A stretch of DNA of 64,000 nucleotides, from contig CAMPDV010000012.1 in NCBI GenBank assembly GCA_946699065.1, positions 620,001 to 684,000 of the forward strand, given 5' to 3'. Origin of the DNA: Loxodes magnus (Eukaryota > Ciliophora > Karyorelictea > Loxodida > Loxodidae). The translations under genes and the position numbers were made by a program. Positions 1 through 13,208 of the stretch are shown in pieces. The notes beneath the pieces are model-generated. The model saw only the letters and a program-made list of their open reading frames with translations, searched no databases and had not been told where the DNA came from. Numbering within the stretch: the first letter of the stretch is position 1; each line of letters opens with the position of its first letter.

Positions 1-263
1 CCCTTAAGTGTTAGCTCTTCTAATAACTCATTTTAAAACTATATAATTAATATTCTAAGTTATTCAATGATCACATCTTTAAGTTCTCTGTTAATTTTAG
101 TTTTAGGTAAATATATTAAATGAAAATCTAAAGAGACAAGATTCTTTATTTTACGCTTTATTTGTTTTACTTAAACATTTTTAAGTCTAATCAAGCGAGT
201 AATAATTCTATTCAGCTGATATTCTATAAATTATTTTAATTGTAAGAATAAAAAAAAATAGAA
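1..263. other. AT-rich flank
   Basis: AT-rich sequence before the first retroelement ORF. I see no supportable gene or RNA. Confidence 0.4.
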
Positions 264-1056
264 ATGGAATAGAATATTCGACTATCTAAAAATTAGGCAA
301 GGAACGCAAGAAGAAGAGCTAACAAAGAACTAGAGAAGAAGTAGAAATCGATGGAACACTTATCAAGCTCCTCTTCAGAAGGCAAAGTAATGGTTGGACA
401 AGTTAATGAGAGCACTTCGCTTTCAATTGAAATGGAAAAGATGAAAAAATTAATTTCTAAATATGAAGAAGAAACATATAATCAAGGAGAAAGAATTAGA
501 GAGCTTATGAATAACATTAAGGATCAAAATAACGAACTATTAATTCTTAGGAAATAGCTTATATAAAACAATATTGTGACAGAACAATAGCTATATACTC
601 AGTCTTAAAATAATTTCAAACAAGGGGTAAATATGAGTATTGAAGTCCTCCCTTCTTAAGCAAAAGATTAAGAAATAAATATAGAATAAAATGTTGATAA
701 AAGTTTAATTAAAAGAATAGAACAAATAGAAAAATTAGTTTTGCCTTAGTTGAATAAAAAAATATAGACAAAAAATTGTTGATGTTGTAGGTCGAAATAT
801 CACTTATTAAAAAATTGAAAAAAACGATAAAAATTGAAAAAAAGAGAAGAAATAAAAACATGAAGGATGCTAAACAAACTTTGAATAACCGACTCAGGAA
901 TTATAAATAGAAATTATTTAGTGGTAACATGGAAAATTCATTGTGGTAGCCACCCAAATTCAAAAAAAGGCCGTGGTATACATCCACGTTAAAAAAAAGG
1001 CGGAGCGAAATCGGTTGGAATCCCGAAGAACTCCAAAACTCTTAACATTTAGTTTA
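264..1056 (+). CDS. Retroelement ORF1-like zinc-knuckle protein, copy A
   Basis: Gag-like ORF1 read with TAR=Gln. The start ATG at 264 aligns with the start of copy B (4496). Both copies open with a basic stretch, then a serine run followed by EGKVMVG, then a coiled coil (KLISKYEEE.YNQGE). A CCHC zinc knuckle follows at about 777-818: Cys, Trp (TGA at 780), Cys, Cys, four residues, then His at 801. The last ligand position is TGA (816) where copy B has Cys, so this knuckle is damaged or the ORF ends there. A basic Trp-rich tail can still be read to about 1050. An (ATT)n tract follows. No RT is adjacent, so this is probably a non-autonomous or truncated retroelement copy. In ORF1s of this kind the knuckle binds element RNA. 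Confidence 0.6.
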
Positions 1057-1080
1057 CATTATTATTATTATTATTATTTT
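1057..1080 (+). repeat. (ATT)n tail of copy A element
   Basis: Run of ATT/TTA triplets directly after the ORF1 3' region. The same tract ends the ORF1 elements near 5300, 39012, 52463 and 62112, and near 33005 in inverse orientation. It is best explained as a retroposon 3' tail. Confidence 0.6.
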
Positions 1081-1798
1081 AATTGTAATACTTCTTAAAA
1101 TAGCCTCCTGCTATTTAATCTCTTCATTAGTATTTGTTTTTCTATTTTTCTTTATTTTTAATTAATTTTAGTCACTTTCCTTTTCTTAAGAGCTAGACTT
1201 TAAAATAGAATCAATTGCTGTTCAGTTTAACTATAGAAATGAAAATAGTATTATAAGTTAAAGATTCTTTATTTTTGATTTTATTAACCTCTTTGTTTTT
1301 GTTCTAGGTATACTAAAGAACTTCCTAGCTATATAGATGAAATAGCTTCACTTAATCATTTTTATTAATTCTACATGTTTTATCATTTATAACTTTCCTT
1401 CTTTTTTCATATCAAGTATGAATTTAGATTTTTTACTCTATTTTAGTTCCTAAAAATGCTGTAGTAAACTTTTAATCCACACAAAACTGATAATTATTTC
1501 TTTTTCCAAATTTACTTTGTATCACTCTCATACTATTCCATAGCTGAAGTAATATTAAATCAAGCTTTTAACGTTAGTCCCTTGCATTTATGAATAATAT
1601 CTGATGTAGATTAAAGACCTAATCAAAAATAGTGACTGAAGATATCATACTCTTTTTATAATCTAGTTTGTATTCATATTTAAGAAAATTATTTTAATAT
1701 ATAGCGTAATAGTAATCAGAATGAAAGCTAAGATTATAATACTCTTTTATTTATATTTTAAGCTATATAATAGAATACTTATATATTCATAATCAAGT
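1081..1798. other. AT-rich interval, no gene called
   Basis: About 700 bases between the copy A tail and the end of the minus-strand gene. Short plausible plus-strand readings exist, for example from an ATG near 1420, but with no dedicated stop codon they cannot be told from noise. Confidence 0.4.
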
Positions 1799-2722
1799 TC
1801 AAATGTACATATGAAGGATATGCTTTAGTTAGCTTATCAATTATTGTAAGCTTTGGAAATTAAGATGTTAGATATCCATTCTGATAATTAAGCTAATTAA
1901 AATTAGAATTAATTAATTATATTTATTGCTTGCTTTCTGCAATTCCAATCTGCGAATAAGGAGAATTTATGTTATGATTGAGTTAGAACTCATTCGAGTT
2001 ATTTTTATGATTCTCTTATGTTTGTTAAAATTAAATTAAATATTGAGGACATTACTCTAAAAAAATTCTTCAATGCTTTTAGAATTTGATGATGATTCCT
2101 TGGTAAATTCTAAATCATCTATATCAAACTCACTTTCATTTTACTATTCCTCTGCTTACTCCGCCTTTATAACAGCTACATCTTATCTGTAATAAAAGCT
2201 AAAGAAAAGAGTAATTAGAACGCAAACCCCTGTAATAATGAACTAAGCAAAAACTACTCAATTCATCTTGTTATCATTAAAATCAGCCTGAATGAAAAAT
2301 TACTTAGGTTTGGTACAAAAAAATTGAATTGCCTACATTACTTAAGATCTAAACAAAAAATCAAAGTATTAACCGTCGACTAGTTTTCCCCCTGAAATTA
2401 TATTCAAATCTAAGCAGAACCGCTGCTAAGCATCATATTATGAAAGCTAAGTCCAAAGCTTACAGTAGAATAACTCGACCAACATTCAAAAAAAGAGAAT
2501 TTTAGCAATAGAATTAGCTGCATAGGAATAATTACTTAAAGTAGAAAAAGCACTGCATAGCACACAGTTTAGCTTAATTAAGTGGGAAAGAGTATAATTA
2601 TTAACTATATCCTTGTTTAAGTTTTTTCTTTTCTTCAATTTAACGTCTTTCACATACACCATTCCTAGAGTTACACTCGAAATAAATAAAAAAGATCTGA
2701 ATAAGAATGATACCCTAATCAT
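1799..2722 (-). CDS. Unknown membrane protein with acidic C-terminal tail
   Basis: One continuous minus-strand frame of 308 codons from ATG 2722 to TGA 1799-1801, with no intron needed. The N-terminus is a hydrophobic signal or anchor (VSFLFRSFLFISSVTLG). The middle carries GGKLVDGQYFDFLF. A strong transmembrane segment follows (VVFAQFIITGVCVLITLFF), then a cytosolic tail rich in Glu, Asp and Ser. Two in-frame TGA codons read as Trp. The antisense frame also reads through, as any frame does under this code, but only this strand has the anchor, TM and acidic-tail order. Family not recognised. Confidence 0.55.
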
Positions 2723-2918
2723 ATATTAAAGGCATGAAAACCATCCTAAAAATAGAATTAACTTACACATGTAAACTTAATTGCCATTTTAATTCAATGT
2801 AATTAATAGATAAATTTCAGTTCTTTTAAAAACTCTGTTTTTTCATTTTATTTCGTGTTAATACAATTTATTATAGCTAAATCAGACTAACTTAGTACTA
2901 AGCTTGCTATTTATTTCT

Positions 2919-4266
2919 ATGGCTTGCAAAAGTGATGGAATAAAATTTGAAAAGAGAGTTTCTTTTGTAATAGTTTATTAAATTTTAGAAATTTAGGGCT
3001 TTTAGGCCATTTAAAGATATCTAAATAATTATTTTAAAGCGAGGTAAGTATATCTGAAGAGAAGAAGCTTTGATATGATATGATATACTCAAAGAATATG
3101 AAAATATTAGATGCTTCAGTTATGCTTTTTTAATAAGAATGGGATAGCAGACGTATAAGTGTATATTAAAACGTTAGTTTACGTGTTAATACCAAATTTA
3201 AGAATAACAGTATTTCATAAAATGTTAGCAAATTTTTACAAATGCACTGACTTCTTTTGAAACATCAAAGACTAACTAGTTTAAAATTTAATAATTTAAT
3301 TCTCTTTGCTTAATTTTCTTATAGGTTTATCTCAGTTAGAAATAGAAAGAACTGATTATCAAATTATATTTCAGATATATTATGACTAAACTTTTTTTCT
3401 CTTCTTATTTAATCATTGAACCATTTCATTATTTTTGCTACTATTAAAAAATATTTTCTCTTTCTTCCTATAAATTTCATATGATATTTGCAAATATTCT
3501 AACTTTCTATTTTTTAAAAGAAAATGAGAAAAGTAAAATTTCATTTTAGGACACTTATATAAATGACGGAGTAGATTCTTTTTTTTTATTCAAAGGTAGT
3601 TATTGGATAGCAGAGATACTCATTAACTTTTTTTATATACTAATATATCAAAATTATGTTTAAAGCTCTTTAAAAATCTGATTCATTTAATTTTTTTTAT
3701 AATTTCTATGTATTTCACTTTTATATACCCTGCTTATTATGCCTAATATAAATAGTTCACTTTGCTAGATATCTTAGTTATAAACATTTTTGTGCTTATT
3801 ATCTTCACTTTGTGTGGCTTACTTCGAAGAAATTAATTTTGCATATGAGCTTACTCTGATTTTAATGCCTATCTTTCTTGTATTCTATGATGAATTTAAT
3901 TTTTGCTTTTTTCTCGAATATTCTAGTTATAAGAGGTATTAAATACTTAGATCTATTTTCTAAAAGTTTAAATAAAAAGCATTTAACTGGAAATTAATTT
4001 GGTTCGAATTAAAAAAGAGAAAACTAAATTTCAGAGCTTTTTTTTTGGAAAAACACTCTAAGCAGATAGAAAAAAGTAACTAGAGAAAGAGAGCAGGTAG
4101 CTTATAGAAATAAGTAAAGAATGTAAAATAAATCCAGTTTGTTATTTAGCATTACAAAGCTTAAATGCCAAGAATAGTTAACTAATAAATTGAATTAAAT
4201 CTTAAGATATTTAATCAAGCGTAAAATATCAAATATATAATTCTGCAGATATTTAAATATATATGA
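2919..4266 (+). CDS. Unknown polytopic membrane protein
   Basis: Two exons. The first starts at ATG 2919 and encodes a basic cytosolic-looking region (RYLNNYFKARQVYLKRRSF). A 46-nt intron beginning GTTTAAAATT and ending TTATAG (about 3292-3337) restores the frame: 1348 minus 46 gives exactly 434 codons to TGA 4264-4266. Exon 2 is very hydrophobic, with several likely membrane spans (WIAEILINFFYILI; FIQFFLQFLCISLLYTLLIM; LTLILMPIFLVFY). It ends in a Gln/Lys-rich tail of about 100 residues. Function not recognised. The intron is longer than others in the window, so an alternative end at TGA 3258 is possible. Confidence 0.55.
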
Positions 4267-4495
4267 AAATCTTTAAAGAGATAAGTATAATTATATTTCA
4301 TAAGTATTAAATTAACTAATGAAGCTGAAAAATTATCCTTAAGGTATATTTAAGCGTAATGAAAGAAAATTAAAGGTAAATGGAAAATAACAATAAAAGA
4401 AATTAGGTATTTAAGGCTATCAAAACTAAGTTATCATAAAGGAATATTTTATCAAATTAAATCATACTTAATATATAAGAAAAAAATGGATTAAT

Positions 4496-5296
4496 CTCTT
4501 CGACTCTCATAGAATTAACTTAAAAACCTAAAGAGAAAAGCGGCAAAAGAAATTTAGAAAAAACAATAGCAACGAGAGGAGTCAAGTTCGTCATCAGAAG
4601 GTAAAGTGATGGTAGGATCTATAGAGATAAGATAACCTAAGAACGAATCTGATCAAAAACTTTAAATTTAACTAGATCAAATGTAAAAATTAATTTCAAA
4701 GTATGAAGAAATAGCTTATAACTAAGGAGAAAAATAAGGGAATTAATGAATAGCATAGAGGATTAAAACAACGAATTATTAATACTCAGAAGACAGCTCA
4801 TTCAAAGCAATTTGATAACGGAAGAACAACTCTGAACTTAGTCACAATAAAACTTTAAATATGACACGAAAATGGAAATAGAAAAAATACCAATAGAATT
4901 AAAAACAGAATTGAATCCAGAAAAAGAAATAATTGCTACAAGTTTCATTAAAAGATTAGAAAATATAGAAAATAAATTATCATAAAAAAGAACGAAATAA
5001 AGACAATAATAAAAACTTTGTTGATGTTGCAAATCAAATCAACATATTTTAAAAACCTGTTGATAATGAAAGAAAATAAACGAATAAGAGCAGAAAAGAA
5101 CATGGAGACAACTCAACAAACTATGAATAACTCCAACAGGGATCTACAAATAAAAGCTTTTTGCAAGACCACTTGAACGGTTATAGTGGTAACCTTCCAC
5201 TTAATAAAAAGGTCGTGGATCACACCCACGATAAAAAAACTGTCCGCAGGAACTGGTTACAATTCCAGAGAATGCAAAACTCTACTAACTTTAAGT
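4496..5296 (+). pseudogene. Retroelement ORF1-like zinc-knuckle protein, copy B
   Basis: Paralogue of copy A (264-1056), with the same order: basic N-terminus, serine run plus EGKVMVG, coiled coil, CCHC knuckle, basic tail, (ATT)n. Relative to copy A one base is missing near 4730, where GGAGAAAGAATTAGA in A becomes GGAGAAAAATAAGG, so the coiled coil changes frame. The knuckle itself (near 5015-5060) is complete here, with all four ligands in CX2CX4HX4C spacing. It contains TGA-encoded Trp. A retroposed copy decaying by frameshift is the simplest reading. Confidence 0.6.
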
Positions 5297-5322
5297 ATAT
5301 TATTATTATTATTATTATTATT
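5297..5322 (+). repeat. (ATT)n tail of copy B element
   Basis: Perfect ATT triplet run of about eight units after the ORF1 3' region, matching the tail of copy A. Confidence 0.65.
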
Positions 5323-5641
5323 AAATCATACTTTCAGTACCATTGAGAAGGTAAAAAATTCCCTTGCTTATAATAAATAATTTTCTTTGATTTTTTTAGT
5401 TTTCAAACAAGTTAACGACATTGAAGCGTAATAAGTTTAACTTTAATATACGAAATAATGCTAATATAGACATTAAAGAGTTGATAAAGATTAGAGGAAA
5501 GCGATTATAATTTAAAGACTATAAGAGAAAAATTAAAATATTTAAAATTCTATATCTTTGAAAGAAATCAGATGTGATATATGATGTATATCATATACAG
5601 CATATAACTAGTACTCTTAAGCGATTTTAGATTTAAATAGC
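5323..5641. other. AT-rich intergenic interval
   Basis: Between the copy B tail and the next gene. Contains a short run of ATGATATA-like repeats near 5575-5600. No gene supported. Confidence 0.4.
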
Positions 5642-7168
5642 ATGAGTTGGTTAATAAAGATATTTATTATGTAATTAATGTTAATTTTAGTCTTTATACA
5701 CAAGCAACAGAATAAAACTACGTTTCCTTAGTTTGTATTCTATCAGATAATTATACAAGGCAATAGATGCTATATTGATAAGAATCAAGAGACTTTAGTT
5801 AAAAGATTATATATTCAGATATTATCATTATTATTAGGATTAATGATGCTAACTACAATTCTCTCTTATTGTGGTTTCCAGAATACCATTTTGCAAAGTT
5901 TTATAATGGTCAAATCAAAAATTCAAACAATATCATTTACCAATTATAATATTATGAAATGAAAGGTTTATGAAAGATCCTTCTTATTATAACTATTGTT
6001 AAACTGAAATTTTAACTAAAGTAAATGAAGAAAGGAAGCAATAGATTTATATTCAATTAAACTATAAGCAAACGCTAAAGTTTAGATCTAACATTCTTGT
6101 TCATACGAGAACAGTATAACAATAAAACTGCAAAATATGCTTAATCATGTATATAATTAAAGAAAAAAATGTAAGCTTTAAATATCTTAAATATAGCCCA
6201 AGCTATTATATATTTCATTATATAGAATCTTGCATTCTTTTAATTTCATAATTTTAAAATAATTAGCTTTATTATGCAAGTCTATTTATAACACTTATCA
6301 GGATATTAAATTATGCATAATTAATTGTAGATCGCTTCACTTATAAACTTTTCATTACTTATCATTGAAGAAAATATTACCTTATCTTCAAAACCTATAA
6401 ATTCTTACAACTAGCAAAGTCTAAATTTGGTACTTAATCTCTTAAATAAAAGCGAAGACTTTGCATTTTATTTTGAGTATTCAAATTGAATTCTTCTTTC
6501 ATTCGAGGACATTTAATCATTTAAACCTAATGAAATTAGAAACTTCACTCTAATTTTACGCCTTTAGCTTTTAGCTTCAATTAGGCAAAAATTAAAAAAA
6601 AGAGATTGAAATTCTATTAATTTTTATACTAGAACTGGACTATTAAATAGTTACTAGCTTTCAAATGATGTAAGTAAACCAACTTGAATATTCTAAGACT
6701 TAACTTAAAATATCAATATAATAAGAAAATGATTTGAAATTTAGGCTAAAAAGAATAAACCGAAATAAAAAGAAATAAGTTATACTTCACTTTTTTCAAT
6801 GGAGAGAAATATATTATTTAAATTTTTTTCAAAGCATGAAGTCTACTAAGATTGGATATTATTCCAAAACTCAACTCTCAAAAATTTATCTCAAATTTTT
6901 AATTTATGAAATGAGCAAAAAATTGTATTTATAGCAACAAATAGTACGAAGAAATATAAACAGAAATTATAAATCTAAATATGATCCTTTGCCATACAAT
7001 AATTACAGATTTTGTCAACAATTAGATCAACGATTTTCTGATTGAGATGTCTATTATAAAAATGTGGTCTAAATCGATCACAAGTAGATCTTAGTTCCTC
7101 TATTTCTAAATTTATGTTGGCTAAACAATTATATTAAGAAACTAAAAGCTATTACTAATTCTATGTGA
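5642..7168 (+). CDS. Unknown protein with N-terminal membrane segments
   Basis: Single frame of exactly 509 codons, ATG 5642 to TGA 7166-7168. The first 20 residues form a hydrophobic anchor (WLIKIFIMQLMLILVFI). A second strong span lies near residues 55-75 (LSLLLGLMMLTTILSYCGF). The rest is Gln- and Lys-rich with amphipathic stretches. The C-terminal third (DPLPYNNYRFCQQLDQRF) is less hydrophobic. Several in-frame TGAs read as Trp, for example near 6960-7050. No domain recognised. The end is set at the first TGA followed by a drop in coding character. Confidence 0.5.
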
Positions 7169-7731
7169 ACTATCTTAAGATAAAGCATTTATATTGTCTT
7201 TTTGTTCAATTTTAATCTTATTAATCAACTAAACAATGTTTTATTCATCAATTCTCATTAAAATAAATTTAAATACAGCAACTTTAATTATTAAAATAAG
7301 TTCCCCTAGTCGCTTTTCCTTATCTACTATTACTATATTTACCCTCAATCACTATTCTTATAATAAACGAATTAAGATACAAAAATACTAATTATTAGGA
7401 TAAATTTAGGCTTTCCATTTTCTAGTTTAGTAACTCTAATTTTGTTACTCATTTAAATATTAAACTCATTAATGAGTTATCATTTCCTTTTATCACTCTC
7501 TTAGTTTTAAGATAAATATTAGATTAAAGTCTATGCAACTTTGCTACTATTACATCCCTTCCTTGCGTTACTTAAACCTCATAAGAGTTATCTTTCTGAT
7601 TCTACTTCTAGATATAAAGTCAAATATTTAAGGATAGAATTGTGTAAAAATGACTAAATATTAATTGAGCTGATTCCATATTTGATTTAAATCATTTAAA
7701 ACAGCTTAGGGGTAATATATGAACTTAAAAA
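7169..7731. other. Unresolved interval
   Basis: About 560 bases where both strands can be read as a protein of about 110 residues. The minus-strand reading needs three TGA=Trp in about 110 codons, denser than in the better genes here. I cannot choose between a small gene and intergenic DNA. Confidence 0.35.
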
Positions 7732-9897
7732 ATGATTAATGAATATAGATATTCTAAAAATCAGAAGAAAGGGTAAAATGGGCTTAAAACCAAGCTTAAG
7801 CCATTAATAGTGATTAATTTGTCTGGGAATAATTAGAATTAGGAGTAAGAATCTAGATTGTCGAAATCATTTGCTTAATAAGATGACTGGAGTGGAGTTT
7901 TGTCTAGATAGTCAGATATTATTAGGAAGAGTTTACATATCAAAGGCGTAAGTAGTATTAAATAAGATTAGAGGATGATTAAAAGCTTTTCTGACTGAAA
8001 ATTAAAGGAAAGTGATGCTAAAAGCAAGAAGAATTACTAAGATTTAGTTGGCAAAAACATGCAAAATCACAAAGCAGAAAACCTTAAAATCTAAAAGAGA
8101 TCCAACGTAAAATAGTAAGCAGTTTAACGATATTAAGAACTAAAAAAGAAGTAACAAAAACCAAAAAAGAACCCATTATAAGATCTCTAGGATTTTTTAG
8201 TCACTATGAATAGAATATGAAGCAATGAGAAATTTTAAAGTGAAAACACCTATTCTTAAAGTAGAAAAAAATAAATCCCTTCTACGTAGTAAAAATCAAA
8301 ACAGAAGGAATCAACCAATTTTTCAATAGACTTGAAATATAGATAAAAACATAGTAAAGAAGAAGATTTTAACTATTTCAAAAGAGTAAAAGACGGAGAT
8401 TTAATGGTGTCTTAAAGTGAACCTCTGAAGATGCTGAATTACTTCAAATAAAAACATCAAAGCAACTTACAAAACTAAATTCTAAGCTAATTTCAGATAG
8501 AAGAATGTCCTTAAGATATTTATGAATCTGAAGAGAATACAAGTAACATAGAATTTAGACAATACGAAGATTTAATTGCCAAAAGCCAAGAAAATATAAA
8601 TTTTGATATTGACAAAAAATAGGAAAATAAATAATTTCTATAATCCCCTCAAAAGGAAAGATTAAACCTTTCTCAATCCTTTCAGGTATAAAGTGATCAA
8701 AAGCCACAAAAATTAATTAACAAGAGAAAATTCAACAACAATCTTTCAGTACTCTTAGAATCAACAGAAAGCTAGTCTTCAAGTTTAAATCTTTCTGGAA
8801 CTTTTTAATCTCAAGTATAGAAAGAGGAAGAAAAGAAACAAGAGTAGTATTTAATAACTCCAACAGGATTTAGAACTTCCAATATTCTGATTTATTAAAA
8901 CGAACAAAATAGAATTTTAAAACAGCAAAAATGAGAAGAAGAGTAAAATAAGCGCTTGGAAGAATAAGAAAGAGAAAAAATGAGGCTTAGAAGTATCAAG
9001 CAAAATAAAATAAAAAAATAGAATGAGAATAATACTTAAAAGATTATCATGCAGTCTTTTAAGTAATGCTTCTAGAAAAATAACATCATTCAAATTATAA
9101 AATTCCATGAGATTATCACAACACGTTGACTATGCAAGATATAAAGATAACTTACCAAATAGTTATTGAAATAGAAGGATATTAACTTTGCAATTCTAGT
9201 AAACTAAAATGAAAATACTTATAAATTGAACTTATCATAGAAAATACAAAATTCAATAAACGCTCAAATTAAAAATGTAAAGGAACTGATGAATTCCTTT
9301 TTTTCTAATTTCGAAAACTAAAAAAATATCACTTAGATAGAGATTTTAAACTTATTTTAGTCCTTAAAGACTTTCTTCAACTAAGTTTTGATGAACTAAA
9401 GCGTAGAAATTCCTGAATAATACTGAACAAATTTTGAGAAGATACGTATAAATGATTAGCGTATAGATCAAAATGATTTAAATAAGCTCAAGTTGATTTT
9501 TTTTATTTTCACGAAGTAGTTTATAGGAAAAATCTGCTTAAAACCCTTAAAATGTAAGCTAGCAAGTGAAATAAATTTATAAGGGAAGGAAAACTTAAAA
9601 GTGTTTGGGTCAATTTTATAGAATTAGGTATTAAAAGCTTTGTGCTAAATAGGAAGAGATTTTAGAGACTATGAAATTATCAAGTATGATATCAATTAAA
9701 GCAACTATCAAAATAGCATTAGCAATAATTTTGATGGCATTTCAGATAAGCTATATTCAAACAATGAAATCATCCTATTTTAAAGCCCTGATCTAGAATG
9801 GGAAAGATTCACTCAATAGAAAATTTTAAAATGTGCCAATGACTTGCTTAAAAAATCAAGAAGGGAGGAGGAATGTAGTTTAGGAGATGAAGTTTGA
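7732..9897 (+). CDS. Large basic Ser/Gln-rich coiled-coil protein, unknown
   Basis: One uninterrupted frame of exactly 722 codons from ATG 7732 to TGA 9895-9897, with about four TGA=Trp codons. The N-terminal half is low complexity, rich in Lys, Ser, Gln and Asn, and looks disordered. Around residues 400-450 there is a charged coiled coil (EEEQNKRLEEQEREKMRLR). The C-terminal 250 residues look folded, with alternating hydrophobic helices (NLFQSLKTFFNQVLM; KLKLIFFIFTKQFIGKICL) and end in acidic residues. A cytoskeletal or scaffold role is only a guess. The choice of frame is supported by exact length and composition against the other two frames. Confidence 0.55.
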
Positions 9898-10321
9898 GCA
9901 TATGACTATTTACAATTAAAGCTTTAGAAATAAAGTTATATATCATTATCTTTTTTAATGATTGTGTATTTAAAAGTCATTTGCTAATAATATATATACA
10001 AAGAAGATATACTAAGTATAACTTAAAATCTATTGGTTTTTATATAAGTGGAGATTGCTTAATTTACATACCTACTATAGTAAACAACAAAAGTTTATAG
10101 ATCTGTCATTTCGGAAAAATATCCCATTACATGATTTTTCCATTCGCCTTAAAAAAACGAGATGTATTATAGCATTTAAAGATATATTAATTCTCTTTTT
10201 ATTTTTAAGATAAAGAACGTAAATATAATTGATTACTAAAGCGATTTCATATATATTCATACCTTTTTATTAATAATTGGCTTATTACAGAAAACATATT
10301 TATAACAAATAAAATAAATTA
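9898..10321. other. AT-rich intergenic interval
   Basis: Runs of A/T and short palindromes between two plus-strand genes. No feature supported. Confidence 0.4.
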
Positions 10322-13161
10322 ATGGCCTTTTTGAAGTGACTTTGTCTTTATAATGTTGCTAAAGATGAGTCACAATGATAGGATAGCTAATATAGTTATA
10401 AGCCATATTTATGAAAGATTCTGTATATCCTTGATTTAAATATAATGGTTTTATATATATTTTTAAATGTCAAAGACAGACTGAAATACTTTCATTAAGT
10501 CTTTGAGATTCATTTTATATGGATCTTTCCTTTAAAACCTTTAGACTAGATAATGCATTATTTAATAAAGCTCAGTTAATTAAGCTACACATGATTCTAT
10601 ATCAGCCTTTTACATAATTTGCTCTAATTATTTCTTATTGCTTTCGTTATTTTTCATTATATAAGAAAACATAAAAGCTTAAGCATATCCTATATAAGTA
10701 TTTTAAACTATTAAATCTATTAAGTAAATATATATAATTTTAAATAGCTACCTAACAAAATAAGTTCTATAGAGATAGTAAACTAGGAAAGAAATAATTT
10801 AAGAGATATATAAGATTATAAGAAAAGCATATATTTGCTCTTTGATATATTTGCTTAGTGTACTTATACCTAACTATGAGTGATAATAGAATCTATAAAA
10901 CTATTCCTTAAAATTAAAGCTATATCTACTAATAAAGGATCTACATTTATTTTATCACTTAGTTACATAAATTTCGCTTAGCGTATCTCGGATCTCCTTA
11001 ACTAAATAAGCGTTTTTAATACCTTCGCCTAATCTTGGAAGTATAGAAATATAATTGCTTCCTTCTATGTTGAAATATGATAAAGAAGTAGAAACTAAAT
11101 AATCAAACTAACTCTTTCCAGAACATAATTGAAGATATATGCTTGCTTTGTTTATCTATAACTTAAAGATATCTGATATAAGTAAGCTAGATATTTTATA
11201 ATATAAGTATATGTATAAATATAAAGAGCCTTCATAGCATCTTATTATTACTTTTAGTAGCTTTATATTTTAGTTCTTATATTCATACCTATAAATTAAA
11301 AGCAATCTAATTACAATCAAAAAGAATCATTTTCGTTCTATTGCTCTTCTTATGCCATATATTGACCAGATTTTGTTTAAAAATTTGATAAATTTGAAGA
11401 AGGCTCAGAATGAAATAGATTGCGAGAATTCCTAAAAAGCGTTGGTGTAAACTTTATCATTCTTCTTTTTAAGTATATCAATATATTGATGAATAACCAA
11501 ATTTATTAGCATTTATCTAAGTTATTTTTAAAGCCGAATATCTGAATTTAAATAATTGTCTTACAATTAACTTTCAATCTTTACTATAAAAGGTAATTTC
11601 TGCTTTTGTCTACCCTTTATTAGAGAGAGGCTAGAATGAGCTTTAATAGTTAAAATTTAGTGATTCAAATAATTTAAATAGAAAGATCAAGTTTATCAAC
11701 AGTTACTTGAAAGGATGCAACGCCTCAGTTACTTATTGAAGATCTTGGAGTTTATCTTATCCAACTTTACTTTTATCTTAGAGAAGAAACAAAAACTGAC
11801 AATTTCATATATCTCATAACAAAATTAGGTAGCATAGTGTATACATTTAATAGATCCAGAATAAGAACAAGAGTATTTGCTCAAAGTAAAGACTGAAAAA
11901 AAAAGGAAATTAGCCTATTATAGAGTTAGCAAAAAAAGAGAAATTAGTCTTATTATCCTAGGTCTAAGGTAAATAAATTTGACAGGTTATCCTTTATACC
12001 TTTAAGTAACATCTAGAAGTTGTACTAACTGGATAAAAATTTCTGATTGAAAGCTTGCTTAAAATTTAATTTCTCTAAGCTTTCGTTTAGTTATTAATAT
12101 ATCTATCTCTTTATAACTTACAGGAAGAGGTAAAGGTTGAAAACATTATAATGAAAATTTTCCTATCTTATTGAGTGCTCTCAATATTAAGAATAGAATA
12201 GCTCTGAAAACTTGGAATATGCAATTAGATTTAAATGCTTTAGCATTTTAATAAAGCTATATGAAAGAGATATCACTTAGAGTAGATTTTGCTTAAGAGT
12301 ATGTAATATGTAACTGAATGTATAAAGGTGCTTATGCATATATTAGCATAAGCTTAAAATCTAGCCTTTTTATTTATAAGTGTCTTTGGCTTTTTTTTCT
12401 TTTATCAATCCAATTCTTTCTTTTAAATTACTCAACATTTAGCTAGAGCTGAGATCTCTACTATTGAAGCTTATAATGTATATGATATGATGATTTATTT
12501 TTTCCAATTAACTCTGTAATATTACCCTATAAATTAAACTCTAATAATTTGATATACTTATAGAGACTTATAAAATTTTCAAAACCCCTCTTTGTAATGA
12601 TAAGTTACTGTGTTAAGTTAAGCTATTTTTACATATATATATAAATAATAGCCTTTAAATCTACTTAGATATAAAAGCAAATTCTTTATATCTTTAAAAT
12701 AATTAATTAGAAGCTTATTATTTTTAATTAACTAAGCATTATACTTATCAATCATTTGCTCCTAAATATTTATACTAATTATATCAAATGCAAAGGATCT
12801 AGTATATCTTTAGGAAATAACTAAGGGTGGAGATGATTCACCTGATATTAGTATCTTAAATTCCTAATACTTATAAAAGGAAATTTTGCAAGGTATTTTA
12901 ATATCAGCATTCAAAGGGACCAAAAGTATTCTTATAGATGGCTATTAGCAAGCTTTACTTAGGTATTGCCAAGATACTCTTCACTTGGAAATCCTCAGTA
13001 AGCTTTTGAAGCTTTTAGCAAATTCTTTCCCTAAATCTTATTATTTTAATTTCCTGTCTCTTCTATATCTGTCTGCTTCAAAGCTTAATAATATAAAGTG
13101 TGATTTTGTAAAGGGTAATAGCTAAAGAGATAGGAGGTAGAAATAAGAAAATTTTAAATGA
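10322..13161 (+). CDS. Large helical protein, unknown (exons approximate)
   Basis: A long plus-strand coding stretch from ATG 10322 to TGA 13159-13161. Recognisable exons read as Leu/Ile-rich helices, for example IKKNHFRSIALLMPYIDQIL (near 11325) and LEILSKLLKLLANSFPKSYY (near 12985), typical of HEAT- or armadillo-like solenoids. Frame changes between blocks are explained by short introns such as GTAAATAAATTTGACAG (11969-11985) and possibly a 24-nt one at 10724-10747, but not every junction could be fixed. An IRTR motif near 11865 recalled eIF3c but the surroundings do not match. Only 47 bases separate this gene from the OTU gene. Identity unknown and exon map incomplete. Confidence 0.45.
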
Positions 13162-13208
13162 GATGAATTATTTTAAATTTAGTCTTGTTTCTATAATAAA
13201 TTAGCTTT

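Noticed and set aside
1057-1080. CRISPR array or satellite
   Set aside because: Triplet runs are single short tracts at element ends, with no spacers and no longer tandem array.
7169-7731. A small gene on either strand
   Set aside because: Both strands read through under this code and no motif or paralogue decides between them.
11800-11890. eIF3c identity for the gene at 10322-13161
   Set aside because: Only a short IRTR-like match; the flanking residues do not follow the eIF3c pattern.
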